Source: UBA3210 sp963610315 (GTDB taxonomy: Bacteria > Bacillota_I > Bacilli_A > RFN20 > CAG-449). From it: a DNA stretch of 64,000 nucleotides. The DNA lies in assembly GCA_963610315.1 (NCBI GenBank), contig CAVDMV010000002.1:49434-113433 (forward strand), read 5' to 3'. Under the pieces are notes generated by a model, which worked only from the letters and a program-made list of their open reading frames with translations, did no database searches and was not told where the DNA came from. This document shows positions 42,452 through 51,787 of the stretch, piece after piece (position 1 is the first letter of the stretch; every line of letters starts with the position of its first letter). The translations under genes were made by a program, and so were the position numbers.

Positions 42452-43480
42452 ATGGTAGATTCAAAACAAAACTGGAAAGCTTGGATTTACTTATTACCTG
42501 CTTTAATTTTATTAGCGGTATTTACAGTATATCCTATCATCAATACTGTTAGAATTTCTTTCCTAGAAGGCTATCAACCTTTAGGTGATATCGGTGGAGA
42601 AAAATATGCATTCGGCGTATCTAACTTCTCAAAAGTTATCTTCTATAAAGATTTCTTAACATGTTTAAAAAACACAGTCTTATTATGTGTGCTAACTGTT
42701 CCATTATCATGCTTCTTAGCGTTACTTGTTGCAGTTTGCTTAAATTCAATTAATCGTTTAGGTAAAGTACTTCAAACAATTTACTTCTTACCTTATGTTA
42801 CAAACTCAATCGCTATCGGTATGGTATTCGCTATGATGTTCAATATCGTTGGTTTAAGCCAAGTACCAGTCGATACTTATACAGGTTCATTACAAATTTA
42901 TAATATCTATACAAATTCTCAAGGTGTCAGAATGGGTTATACAGCTCAATCTTGGGGTATTATTAATAACATTATTCAATTTTTTGGAGGTAACCCAGTC
43001 AACTGGATTAACTCTGGTACAAGTATTACTAATCCAGGTGGAAGTACTTATACAGCTAATATCGCAGTTATGGTCTTCTATATCGTATGGAATGCATTAC
43101 CATTTAAAATTCTTATTTTACTTGGTGGCTTACAAGGTGTTAGTAAACAATATTATGAAGCAGCAAAAATTGATGGTGCTTCAAGATGGAGAGTATTCTG
43201 GAGAATTACAGTTCCATTACTTTCTCCAATGATCGCTTATGTTGTTATTACAGGTTTCATTGGTGGATTTAAAGAATATTCATCTATCGTTGGTGTTTTC
43301 GGTGAAGATATGGGTCCTGCAGGTGATGGATCATTAATGACTATTGTTGGTTATGTTTATAAACAAATTTCAAATAATAGTTATGGTACAGCTTCCGCGG
43401 CTTCATTAATCTTATTCGGTATTATTCTTGTTGTTACGGCAATTAACTTATATGTCAGTAACAAGAAAGTTCATTATTAG
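42452..43480 (+). CDS. ABC transporter permease, MalF type
   Basis: Membrane subunit of 342 residues. The N-terminal helix WIYLLPALILLAVFTVYPII is typical of carbohydrate permease 1. The EAA loop is YYEAAKIDGASRWRVFWRIT in the C-terminal half. A long extracellular loop of about 60 residues (around 128-190) separates helices. It forms the pore with the next gene product. Confidence 0.92.
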   Translation: MVDSKQNWKAWIYLLPALILLAVFTVYPIINTVRISFLEGYQPLGDIGGEKYAFGVSNFSKVIFYKDFLTCLKNTVLLCVLTVPLSCFLALLVAVCLNSINRLGKVLQTIYFLPYVTNSIAIGMVFAMMFNIVGLSQVPVDTYTGSLQIYNIYTNSQGVRMGYTAQSWGIINNIIQFFGGNPVNWINSGTSITNPGGSTYTANIAVMVFYIVWNALPFKILILLGGLQGVSKQYYEAAKIDGASRWRVFWRITVPLLSPMIAYVVITGFIGGFKEYSSIVGVFGEDMGPAGDGSLMTIVGYVYKQISNNSYGTASAASLILFGIILVVTAINLYVSNKKVHY

Positions 43481-43492
43481 GAGGGAATTCAA

Positions 43493-44479
43493 ATGGCAGA
43501 AAATGAAAACAAAGTTTCTGAAATAGAATCTTCTTCTAGTGAATATAGCGCTTTAACAAATGCGAATAACTCTCTTGCTGAAGCGTTAAAGAAAAATGCG
43601 GCAACTTATGATGCGAAGAAAGTTGAACGCAATGCAAAAATTACTAAGATTGTTGTTGGTATATTTACTTACACATTCTTAATCGCTCTAGCAATTATCA
43701 TTATCTTCCCATTCTATTGGATGATTATTTCTTCATTAAAAACTTGGGAAGAGTATGAATGGAGTAATCCTTCATTCTGGCCTCATACAATTAAGTGGAG
43801 TAACTATGCATCTGCTTATGAAGCGGCCAACTTAGGTACATTATTCTTAAATACAGTTTATGTTGGTATTGTTTCTACATTACTATCATTAGTTATTACA
43901 GTTTTATCAGCATTCGCATTTGCTAGACTCGAATTCAAAGGAAGAGATTCAATGTTTGCTTTCTTACTAGCAACAATGATGATTCCTGGTGAATTATTTA
44001 CAATTACAAACTATTCAACCGTTGTTAATGTTCTCAACTGGAAGAATACATTCGCAGCTTTAATTGTTCCATTCTTAGTTTCAGTATTCTACATCTATTT
44101 ATTAAGACAAAACTTCAAGCAAATTCCTAACGAATTATATCTTGCAGCAAAGGTAGATGGAAAATCAGACTTTGAATATTTAATTAAAGTCATGGTTCCT
44201 CTTGCGTTACCATCATTAATCTCAATTACTATTTTAAAGATGATGGGTGCATGGAACTCATATATTTGGCCTCGATTAGTCACTTCTGACGATTCACATA
44301 AACTCATTACTAATGGTCTTAGAGGTACCGGTTTCTATACCGATGCAACTAACACTAAGGTCGACTACCCAGCTCAAATGGCTGCCGTCGTTCTAGTCTC
44401 TATTCCATTATTCATTGTCTTTATTTGTTTACGTAAGTACATTATGAAAGGCGTATCACGTAGTGGTATTAAGGGTTAA
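43493..44479 (+). CDS. ABC transporter permease, MalG type
   Basis: Partner permease of 328 residues. A charged N-terminal tail of about 45 residues precedes the first helix ALAIIIIFPFYWMIISSLKT. The EAA loop is ELYLAAKVDGKSDFEYLIKV. The order ATPase, MalF, MalG, binding proteins is a full importer. AGGAGGGAATT precedes the ATG. Confidence 0.92.
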   Translation: MAENENKVSEIESSSSEYSALTNANNSLAEALKKNAATYDAKKVERNAKITKIVVGIFTYTFLIALAIIIIFPFYWMIISSLKTWEEYEWSNPSFWPHTIKWSNYASAYEAANLGTLFLNTVYVGIVSTLLSLVITVLSAFAFARLEFKGRDSMFAFLLATMMIPGELFTITNYSTVVNVLNWKNTFAALIVPFLVSVFYIYLLRQNFKQIPNELYLAAKVDGKSDFEYLIKVMVPLALPSLISITILKMMGAWNSYIWPRLVTSDDSHKLITNGLRGTGFYTDATNTKVDYPAQMAAVVLVSIPLFIVFICLRKYIMKGVSRSGIKG

Positions 44480-44524
44480 GTTTTTATTACAATTTTAAGA
44501 AAATTAAAAAGGGGAAAAGAAAAA

Positions 44525-46003
44525 ATGAAAACAAACAAATTATTAGTCTTAGGCGCAGCATTATTATTAACAGCGACAGCAGTTGGCTGCTCCAGTACTA
44601 GCTCATCAGCAGCTTCATCTTCTTCAGAAGATACAGGTAGCAAAAATACTTATGAAGCAGCTTGGCAAATTCCAGAAGGTGGTTTTGATGAAGATAAAGA
44701 TGTCACAATCACATTCTATTCAACACAAGGTACAGCTTTAAAAGCAACATTCGATACTTATATTGAAAAATTCAATGAAAAGTATCCTAACATCCACGTT
44801 GAACATACTGCAGTTGGTGGTTATGATGATGTAAGAAATCAAATCACAACTGAATTATCATCTCGTGGCGGCCCAGATATTGCATATTGTTATCCAGACC
44901 ATGTTGCTTTATACAACAAAACTTCTGCAGTTGTCACATTAGATAACTTAATCTATGATGACTCAGAAGAAGACACATTAGAAAGTGGTGAAACTTTAGG
45001 TTTAACTAGAGCACAAAAGAACGATTTCATTACTTCTTTCTATAATGAAGGTAAATCATTCGGTGATGGTTTAATGTATACTTTACCATTCTCAAAATCA
45101 ACAGAAATCATGTATTACAATAAAACAGTATTCGATGAAGAAAAACTTAGCGCACCTACACATTGGTTCTCAACAAGTGATACAGATACAACATCATTAG
45201 AATATGTTTGTAAAACTTTAAAAACAAAATATCCAGATTCAACACCTTTAGGTTATGACTCTTCAAGTAACTGGTTCATTACAATGTGTGAACAATTAAA
45301 TTCACCATATACTTCTGCAACTGGTAATCACTTCTTATTCAATAATGAAACAAATAAAGATTTCGTTAAAAATTTAAAAGAAAAATTTATTGATACAGGT
45401 TATGCAACTACACAAGAAATTTATGGTACATATACTTCAGGTTTATTCACATCAACAACATCTACTAGATGCTTTATGTGTATTGGTTCTTCTGCAGGTG
45501 CTTCATATCAAGTTCCTTCTAAAGTAAATGAAGCATATCCATTCGAAGTCGATGTAGCTTCAATTCCTCAAGCAAATGAAAATAACAAAAAAGTTATTTC
45601 TCAAGGACCATCATTAACAATCTTAAATCATGGTGATTCTCAAAAGATTATCGCTTCATGGTTATTTATGAAATATTTCACAACTAATGTTACATTCCAA
45701 GCTGAATGGGGTATTCAATCAGGTTATGTTCCAGTAATTAATTCTGTTAATGAAAACGAAACATATAAAGCACACGTTGCAAAAGCAGATAAAACAGATG
45801 CTGATTTAAAAGAAAAAATCACAGCTAAAGCTGCAAAACTTTGCTTAGAACAAGCAGAATACTACTATACTTCACCAGCATTCGTTGGTTCTTCTACAGC
45901 TCGTAGCCAAGTTGGTAACTTATTAACTCAAGTATTCCAAGGCAAAGCAGATATTAATACAGCATTCTCAGATGCAATTGCTTCATGTGAAGCTAGTATT
46001 TAA
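44525..46003 (+). CDS. ABC transporter substrate-binding lipoprotein 1
   Basis: A 492-residue extracellular receptor of the sugar-binding cluster. The signal peptide ends in lipobox AVGC near residue 22, followed by a Ser/Ala/Thr linker. The mature part has ITFYSTQGTALKATFDTYIE, GGYDDVRNQITTELSS, IAYCYPDHVALYN, LPFSKSTEIMYYN and the late SGYVPVINSV. It is closely related to the next gene: both share GGYDDVR and YCYPDHVA.YN. Tandem receptors on one permease suggest two ligands or a gene-dose effect. Confidence 0.9.
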   Translation: MKTNKLLVLGAALLLTATAVGCSSTSSSAASSSSEDTGSKNTYEAAWQIPEGGFDEDKDVTITFYSTQGTALKATFDTYIEKFNEKYPNIHVEHTAVGGYDDVRNQITTELSSRGGPDIAYCYPDHVALYNKTSAVVTLDNLIYDDSEEDTLESGETLGLTRAQKNDFITSFYNEGKSFGDGLMYTLPFSKSTEIMYYNKTVFDEEKLSAPTHWFSTSDTDTTSLEYVCKTLKTKYPDSTPLGYDSSSNWFITMCEQLNSPYTSATGNHFLFNNETNKDFVKNLKEKFIDTGYATTQEIYGTYTSGLFTSTTSTRCFMCIGSSAGASYQVPSKVNEAYPFEVDVASIPQANENNKKVISQGPSLTILNHGDSQKIIASWLFMKYFTTNVTFQAEWGIQSGYVPVINSVNENETYKAHVAKADKTDADLKEKITAKAAKLCLEQAEYYYTSPAFVGSSTARSQVGNLLTQVFQGKADINTAFSDAIASCEASI

Positions 46004-46018
46004 TTAGAAAGGTAAATT

Positions 46019-47386
46019 ATGAAAAATAAGAAATTAAAATTGTTATCCGCAAGCTTATTTTGTGTATCATTATTAGGTGCATTTTCTTCTTGTGGATCAA
46101 CAACAACTTTTGATCCTAACTTTGTAGTTCCTGAAGGTGGATTTAATGAAGATAATGAAGTAACCATTAAATTCTACTCAACTATGGGTCAAAGTTTACA
46201 AGAAGTATTTAATATATACTTAGAAAAATTTCAGGATGCATATCCAAATATCCATGTAGAATCTCAATTTATCGGCGGGTACGATGATGTTAGAGATCAA
46301 ATGAATACTGAAATTGCTTCTGGTAAATCAGATGTTAATGTTGCTTATTGTTATCCAGATCACGTTGCAACTTACAATACTTCAAAATCAGTTGTTTGTT
46401 TAGATAATTTAATTGAAGATGATGAATATGGCTTTACTAGAGAACAATATAAAGACTTTGTTCCAGGTTTCTATGATGAAGGCAAAACATTTGGAGATGG
46501 TAAGATGTATTGCTTACCATTCTCTAAATCTTCTGAAGTTATGTACTATAACAAAACAGTCTTTGATGAAGAAGGTCTTCAAGTTCCAACTCATTGGTAT
46601 TCTACTGGTGATAATGATAAAACATCAATGGAATATGTTTGTTCTAAATTAAAAGAGAAATATCCTGATTCAACTCCATTAGGTTATGACTCAGGTAGTA
46701 ACTTATTTATTACATGGTGTGAACAATTAAATATTCCATATACTCAAGCTGGTGCGAATAATAATTATTTATTCAATAATGAACAAGCTAAAGAATTTAT
46801 GGGTAAGTTAAAAGTTTGGTATGAAAGCGGTTGGATTACAACTAAAGATCTATATGGTTCATATACATCTGGCTTATTTACAAGTTCTGATAAAAATAGA
46901 TGTTTTATGTGTATCGGTTCTTCAGCAGGTGCTTCATATCAAAAATCATCTGAATTTACTTGTGATATCGCGGCAATTCCTCAACACAATGAAAATAATA
47001 GAAAAGTCATTCAACAAGGACCAGATGTCTGTATTTTCAATAATACAGATCCTCAAAAAGTAATGGCATCTTGGTTATTTGTTAAATATTTTACAACTAA
47101 TGTTGAATTCCAAGCACAATTCTCTATGACATCCGGTTATCAACCAGTCATTAATTCAGTATATGAAAATGCTATTTATAGAAAATTCTTAGAAAATGAA
47201 TCTGATATTCAAGCAAAAGCAATTAAAGTTTGTTCTGATAATATGGATGCAGCATTCGTTAATGCAGCTTTCCCAGGTTCATCAACCGCTCGTACTGAAG
47301 TAGGTAACTTAGTTACAACTGTTTTACAAAATAAAGAAGATATTAATACAGCATTTGCGAATGCTCTTGCAAAATGCCAAGGCTAA
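46019..47386 (+). CDS. ABC transporter substrate-binding lipoprotein 2
   Basis: A 455-residue paralogue of the preceding receptor. The lipobox is FSSC near residue 27. It shares AYCYPDHVA.YN, LPFSKSSEVMYYNKTVFDEE and GSSAGASYQ with its neighbour but lacks the Ser-rich linker and has a shorter C-terminal part. The two genes are 15 bases apart. They most likely arose by tandem duplication; their ligands may differ. Confidence 0.9.
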   Translation: MKNKKLKLLSASLFCVSLLGAFSSCGSTTTFDPNFVVPEGGFNEDNEVTIKFYSTMGQSLQEVFNIYLEKFQDAYPNIHVESQFIGGYDDVRDQMNTEIASGKSDVNVAYCYPDHVATYNTSKSVVCLDNLIEDDEYGFTREQYKDFVPGFYDEGKTFGDGKMYCLPFSKSSEVMYYNKTVFDEEGLQVPTHWYSTGDNDKTSMEYVCSKLKEKYPDSTPLGYDSGSNLFITWCEQLNIPYTQAGANNNYLFNNEQAKEFMGKLKVWYESGWITTKDLYGSYTSGLFTSSDKNRCFMCIGSSAGASYQKSSEFTCDIAAIPQHNENNRKVIQQGPDVCIFNNTDPQKVMASWLFVKYFTTNVEFQAQFSMTSGYQPVINSVYENAIYRKFLENESDIQAKAIKVCSDNMDAAFVNAAFPGSSTARTEVGNLVTTVLQNKEDINTAFANALAKCQG

Positions 47387-47405
47387 TAAGGAAGGTAAAT
47401 AGATT

Positions 47406-49214
47406 ATGAAAATAAAAAGATTATTGACAGTAAGTTTAACTTCCTTACTTGTCGCATTTAGTAGTGTTACTGCTGTTTCTTGTTCAGGTAATGCTGACGA
47501 CGGAAAGAAAACAACAGCTTATGAAGAAAAGAAGCTTGCAGACTTTGTTGATTATGCTTCTGAACTTAAATTTGATAAGAATTCCGGAAGAAAATACATG
47601 GAATTTACTGCTTCACAAATTTCTTCATTAATTGATGGTGATACTTCTCATTTTAAAGTTGATTCATCAAAAAAGAGTGAATTCCCTGCAGCAAGTTCAA
47701 CTTATAGTGATGGAATTTTAAAAGTTAGATATTTAGCGATTGATACTCCTGAATCAACAGGTCAAATCCAAGAATGGGGTAAAACAGCATCTTTATTTAA
47801 TAAAGAAAGATTATCTAATGCTGAATCTATCATTGTTGAATCAAATGATTCGAATTGGAACTTAGATTCAACAGGAACAAGATTCCTAGGATTTGTTTGG
47901 TATAAAACTAAAGGTGGCACTGAATATAAGAATTTAAATTTAGAGTTATTACAATCAGGTTTAGCGAACGCTAAATCAATTGGTTCAACTTGTTATGCAG
48001 ATATTATGCAAAAAGCATATTCACAAGCTAATGAACATGAATTATATGTATTCTCTAAAGCTGCCGCAAGCTGGAAAATTGCAAAGAAACAATTAACAGA
48101 TTCTAAATCAAATATTTTAGGTAATTATAATACTTCATCAATTATCTCTTATACTAAAGCAGATACAACTGATGAAATTCATAAAGTTAACGTCTATTCT
48201 TCTAAAGGTGATTTAATTGATGCACAAGTTACTATTACTGATAATTATGCAACAAATTCAAATTATTATTTAGGAATGGAAGCTGACGGAAAAGTTTATT
48301 ACTATACTGGTGAATTAAACGCAAACGCAGGTGAAGTTACTGACGATTTATCAAAAGCACAAATTTATAAAATTGCCAAAGATTCAACTAAGAGTGGTTA
48401 TTTCAATATTTATAGAGAAACTGATGATGGAAATCAATATGTAACAATTGATTCATCTAATAACTTAAACTATATGTATAGAGATAAAAACTTCTATTAT
48501 GGCGATTTTATTAGCGTTACTATTAAAGAATTAAGAACATCTTTATTAGAAGGTTCTGAAAATTCTTATTTAGGTAAAACAATTCGTTTCGAAGGTATTA
48601 TTACTTCTATTGATGCCGAAACTATTTATCTACAAGATTATGATGAAGAATCTCGCGTTAACTGGGGTATGACTGTATATCTAGGCTATTCATTTAAAGG
48701 TACTAGTATGATTGTTAAAGGAAATAAGTTATCTGTCTGTGGTTCTTTCCAAAAATATGATACTGCAGGTACTTATCAAGTTTCTGGTTTAACTTATATG
48801 GCAATGGATCCTACATATGAAAAGAACACATATTTAGTTGAAGAAAATTGTGACTATACACCAACTATTATAACTGGTGATGATTTCTCTAGAACAACAA
48901 AAGAAGATCTTTATGGTGGAGCTTCATATATGGAAGCATTAACAAGTTCATATTGTAAAATGGAAAATGTCACTTGTACTAGTGTTTATACAACTGCAGA
49001 TGGTACTAGTGCAGGAGCTTTAAGCTTAACTTGTACAGATGCAAGCGGTAAAACATTCACCATTAGAACAAGTGTTCTTTATAACAATGGTGCGAAAGTT
49101 ACTGGCGATGCATTCTTAAATAAAACTTTCGATGCAATAGGTATTGTCGATTCTTATAATGGTGCATATCAGTTAAGAGTCGTAAATTACAATAATATCA
49201 CATTTAAAAATTAA
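47406..49214 (+). CDS. Thermonuclease-like (SNase) lipoprotein with OB-fold domain
   Basis: A 602-residue surface protein with lipobox VSC near residue 26. Residues 65-220 form a staphylococcal-nuclease domain: IDGDTSHF, then VRYLAIDTPEST with the Arg, Asp, Thr and Glu of the active site, then TRFLGFVWY with the second catalytic Arg, and LNLELLQSGLA. All expected catalytic residues are visible. From about residue 395, YLGKTIRFEGIITSIDAETI and KLSVCGSFQKYDTAGTYQVS resemble a DNA-binding OB fold. In Mycoplasma genitalium the nuclease MG186 also lies next to sugar-type ABC importer genes. Here the enzyme could cut extracellular nucleic acid for uptake. Confidence 0.88.
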   Translation: MKIKRLLTVSLTSLLVAFSSVTAVSCSGNADDGKKTTAYEEKKLADFVDYASELKFDKNSGRKYMEFTASQISSLIDGDTSHFKVDSSKKSEFPAASSTYSDGILKVRYLAIDTPESTGQIQEWGKTASLFNKERLSNAESIIVESNDSNWNLDSTGTRFLGFVWYKTKGGTEYKNLNLELLQSGLANAKSIGSTCYADIMQKAYSQANEHELYVFSKAAASWKIAKKQLTDSKSNILGNYNTSSIISYTKADTTDEIHKVNVYSSKGDLIDAQVTITDNYATNSNYYLGMEADGKVYYYTGELNANAGEVTDDLSKAQIYKIAKDSTKSGYFNIYRETDDGNQYVTIDSSNNLNYMYRDKNFYYGDFISVTIKELRTSLLEGSENSYLGKTIRFEGIITSIDAETIYLQDYDEESRVNWGMTVYLGYSFKGTSMIVKGNKLSVCGSFQKYDTAGTYQVSGLTYMAMDPTYEKNTYLVEENCDYTPTIITGDDFSRTTKEDLYGGASYMEALTSSYCKMENVTCTSVYTTADGTSAGALSLTCTDASGKTFTIRTSVLYNNGAKVTGDAFLNKTFDAIGIVDSYNGAYQLRVVNYNNITFKN

Positions 49215-49236
49215 TTTAAAAAGGGGAAAAGTTAAA

Positions 49237-51135
49237 ATGAGATTAAAAAAATTATTAGTATTATCGTCTGCATTTATCTTCACATTTGGTGCAGCAGCAT
49301 GTGCATCTACTTCAAGTAGTTCACAAGCTAGTTCAAACACTTCATCAAGTGCTTCATCTTCATCAGTTGATGAACAAACAAAAGTATTAAATGCAATTAC
49401 AAATGCTGCAGACTATGTCTGGCAATTATATAGAGAAAAAGATGGTACATCTATTTCAGGTAATTTCGATGTTGTTACAACAGTCGCAATCGGTGATTAT
49501 GATGTTCTCGTCTCTTGGGCTCTTGAACAAACTTCTGGTACAACAGATGTCTTAAAAATTGTTGATAAAGATGCAAAATCAAAAACTGTCGTTACAGGCT
49601 ATTACGATGGCAAAGTAAAAGAACAAATTGTTGCAAAACTTGTTCCTACATTCACATTAAATGGTACAACTAAGAAATTTAACGAAGTTACAAAACATGA
49701 AGGATTTAACGTTAAAGTTGATGTTTTAGTTCTTGGTGATTATGCTGCTTGGCAAAAACTTGGAAAAGATGGTGATAAAACAACTCCAATTAATATTAAG
49801 GGTGTTGTTACTGCAGTAAAAACAAGTGATGGTTCTATCGTTTTTGAAAATGAAGAACATGGTTATTATGGCTATAAAGCAACTAACGGGGCAAAAGCTA
49901 AAGTTGGAGATACAATTATCTTTACAGGTACAAGAAGTGATTATTCTGGACAAGAAGAATTTGCTTCTGGTGGATCATATGCAGTAGTTTCTTCAGGCGC
50001 AAGCGTAACTCCTACTGATGCAACTGCAGATTTTAAAGCAGCAGCAAAAAATGCTACTTCAGATACAAATCTAGGCGCTAAATACCAAAATAGATTAGTT
50101 ACATTAAAGAATTGTACACCTACAAGAGTTGATTCTTCAAAAGGATATTATTATTTCACAGTTGACGGCGGCAAAACAGAATATTACGTATACTCAGATA
50201 CAAAATATTTAAAAGATTATTCTACATTTAAAGATAACTATGCTTTAGCTCTTGCTGCTGGAAGAACATTTGATTATACAGGTGTAACTACTGTTTTTTC
50301 AGATACTTATACTTTCTATGGTATCGAAAATAATTCTGAAGTAATTTCACTTAATGGGGAAGCGATTACTGATCAAACTTATATCGATGTTATTTCATCG
50401 AATTTAAAGAATGATTTCGGTGATAATTTAACAGCGACTTATGATAAAGAAACTGTTATTGATTTTTCCACTTATAATATTGGAACATCTAAAATAGAAG
50501 TAACTTTAACTACAACTGAAGGTGCAACTGCAGTAGTTTCTGGAACTAAAGTTACTCTTACTCCTACTAAAACTGGTGAAGTAACAAATACCTTCACTAT
50601 TAAAGTCACAAAAGGCGGCGCAGAATATTCTGCAACATTAACTTTAAAAACTGCACAAGTAATTGATCTTTATGCTTCTAAAACATTAGATTATAGCGAT
50701 ATGAAGACTGCAGGTTTAACCTCAACATCTGGTGATGTCGATGCATTTAATGTTGAATGTGCTTTTGGAGAAAATAAAGTTAATGCAACTGTTGCACTTA
50801 CAGGATGTCAATTACAAGAAGATTATAAAGAATTTGCAGTAAATAACAAAAATAGTGAAGGCGGTAAAATCTTAATTACTGCTCCTACTGGATATAAAGT
50901 ATATAAAGTAGTAGTTGATCACTATAGCTACTATAACTTAACTGGTTATACTGGTGATGAAATTGTTGAAGATAACAAAGTTTCATATGATACAGAGGAT
51001 TCAACTTCTTATAAGAATTCCAAAGTTGCGTCATGGAAATTTAATTCTCAAAAAGCTTTACTTGCAAATACATCAGCATATAACAATTCATTATATTCAA
51101 TTACAATTTATTTAGTTGCAGATCAAGCAGCTTAG
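49237..51135 (+). CDS. Ser-rich lipoprotein with OB-like and Ig-like domains
   Basis: A 632-residue surface protein. The lipobox AAAC is near residue 22 and is followed by a 25-residue Ser/Thr/Ala linker. Then comes VLNAITNAADYVW.., an Ig-like block seen in surface nuclease-associated proteins. An OB-like segment INIKGVVTAVKTSDGSIVFE / GDTIIFTGTRSDY follows. The C-terminal half has beta-rich modules (around residues 430-480) and a module near the end that may be a sugar- or DNA-binding fold. No nuclease active site is seen. It is the last gene of the importer operon. The role is inferred as an accessory nucleic-acid binder. Confidence 0.6.
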   Translation: MRLKKLLVLSSAFIFTFGAAACASTSSSSQASSNTSSSASSSSVDEQTKVLNAITNAADYVWQLYREKDGTSISGNFDVVTTVAIGDYDVLVSWALEQTSGTTDVLKIVDKDAKSKTVVTGYYDGKVKEQIVAKLVPTFTLNGTTKKFNEVTKHEGFNVKVDVLVLGDYAAWQKLGKDGDKTTPINIKGVVTAVKTSDGSIVFENEEHGYYGYKATNGAKAKVGDTIIFTGTRSDYSGQEEFASGGSYAVVSSGASVTPTDATADFKAAAKNATSDTNLGAKYQNRLVTLKNCTPTRVDSSKGYYYFTVDGGKTEYYVYSDTKYLKDYSTFKDNYALALAAGRTFDYTGVTTVFSDTYTFYGIENNSEVISLNGEAITDQTYIDVISSNLKNDFGDNLTATYDKETVIDFSTYNIGTSKIEVTLTTTEGATAVVSGTKVTLTPTKTGEVTNTFTIKVTKGGAEYSATLTLKTAQVIDLYASKTLDYSDMKTAGLTSTSGDVDAFNVECAFGENKVNATVALTGCQLQEDYKEFAVNNKNSEGGKILITAPTGYKVYKVVVDHYSYYNLTGYTGDEIVEDNKVSYDTEDSTSYKNSKVASWKFNSQKALLANTSAYNNSLYSITIYLVADQAA

Positions 51136-51169
51136 TTAATTTGATAATTAAAAAATAATATTTATTTTA

Positions 51170-51200
51170 AGCTCACAATATTATATTGTGGGCTTTTTTT
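51170..51200 (+). terminator. Intrinsic terminator of the importer-nuclease operon
   Basis: AGCTCACAATA and TATTGTGGGCT form an 11-position stem with one mismatch, followed by eight T. Confidence 0.85.
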
Positions 51201-51233
51201 TCGTGTTGTGTTATTATTTTTGTGGTGATAAAT

Positions 51234-51785
51234 ATGAATAAAATAAAAAGTCCAATTGTTAAAGAGGAAATTTCTCCTTTACATGATTTTAAAAAACAAG
51301 ATATATCAGTTATTGATGATGAAATAGTTATTAAACACGATACATCTTATTACAAGTTTTCAAAGAAGCAAGTTCGTAAGAATATTACTGAATGTCGTGA
51401 TTTAATGCTATTAACTTTCTTAATATCTTTTGTTGTATGTTTAATTAGTTATTTAGTATTAGGGTTTGTCTTAAAAGAAAATTCTTATGGATTTTCGCAT
51501 TTTTGGATGATTTTTATTTTAGTTCCAATCGCGATTTCATTAGTTGAAGTAATATATAAAAAACAAGTAGTTAGATTTAACGTTGCTGCATTGACTGGTT
51601 TAGTATATGCCTATCTTGGGATGTTTAAGAATTTATGGCATCCTAGTTGGGTTATCTTTATTATTCCTATTGTTTATTATATTGTAGGAGAATATATAGA
51701 TAAGAAGAATGGTTATAAATATTTAGATGAAGCGATTAAGATAGTCGATAACGAAAGAATAAGTAAATACGGAAAAGAGAATTAA
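51234..51785 (+). CDS. Small membrane protein of unknown function
   Basis: Started at the ATG at 51234, because upstream in-frame starts lie inside the terminator; 183 residues. The N-terminal 70 residues are polar and probably cytoplasmic. Four hydrophobic segments follow (LMLLTFLISFVVCLISYLVL is the first). The segment WHPSWVIFIIPIVYYIVGEY resembles membrane-domain ends found in some Firmicutes regulators. I do not recognise a family with confidence. uvrA starts two bases after its stop. Confidence 0.65.
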   Translation: MNKIKSPIVKEEISPLHDFKKQDISVIDDEIVIKHDTSYYKFSKKQVRKNITECRDLMLLTFLISFVVCLISYLVLGFVLKENSYGFSHFWMIFILVPIAISLVEVIYKKQVVRFNVAALTGLVYAYLGMFKNLWHPSWVIFIIPIVYYIVGEYIDKKNGYKYLDEAIKIVDNERISKYGKEN

Positions 51786-51787
51786 TT

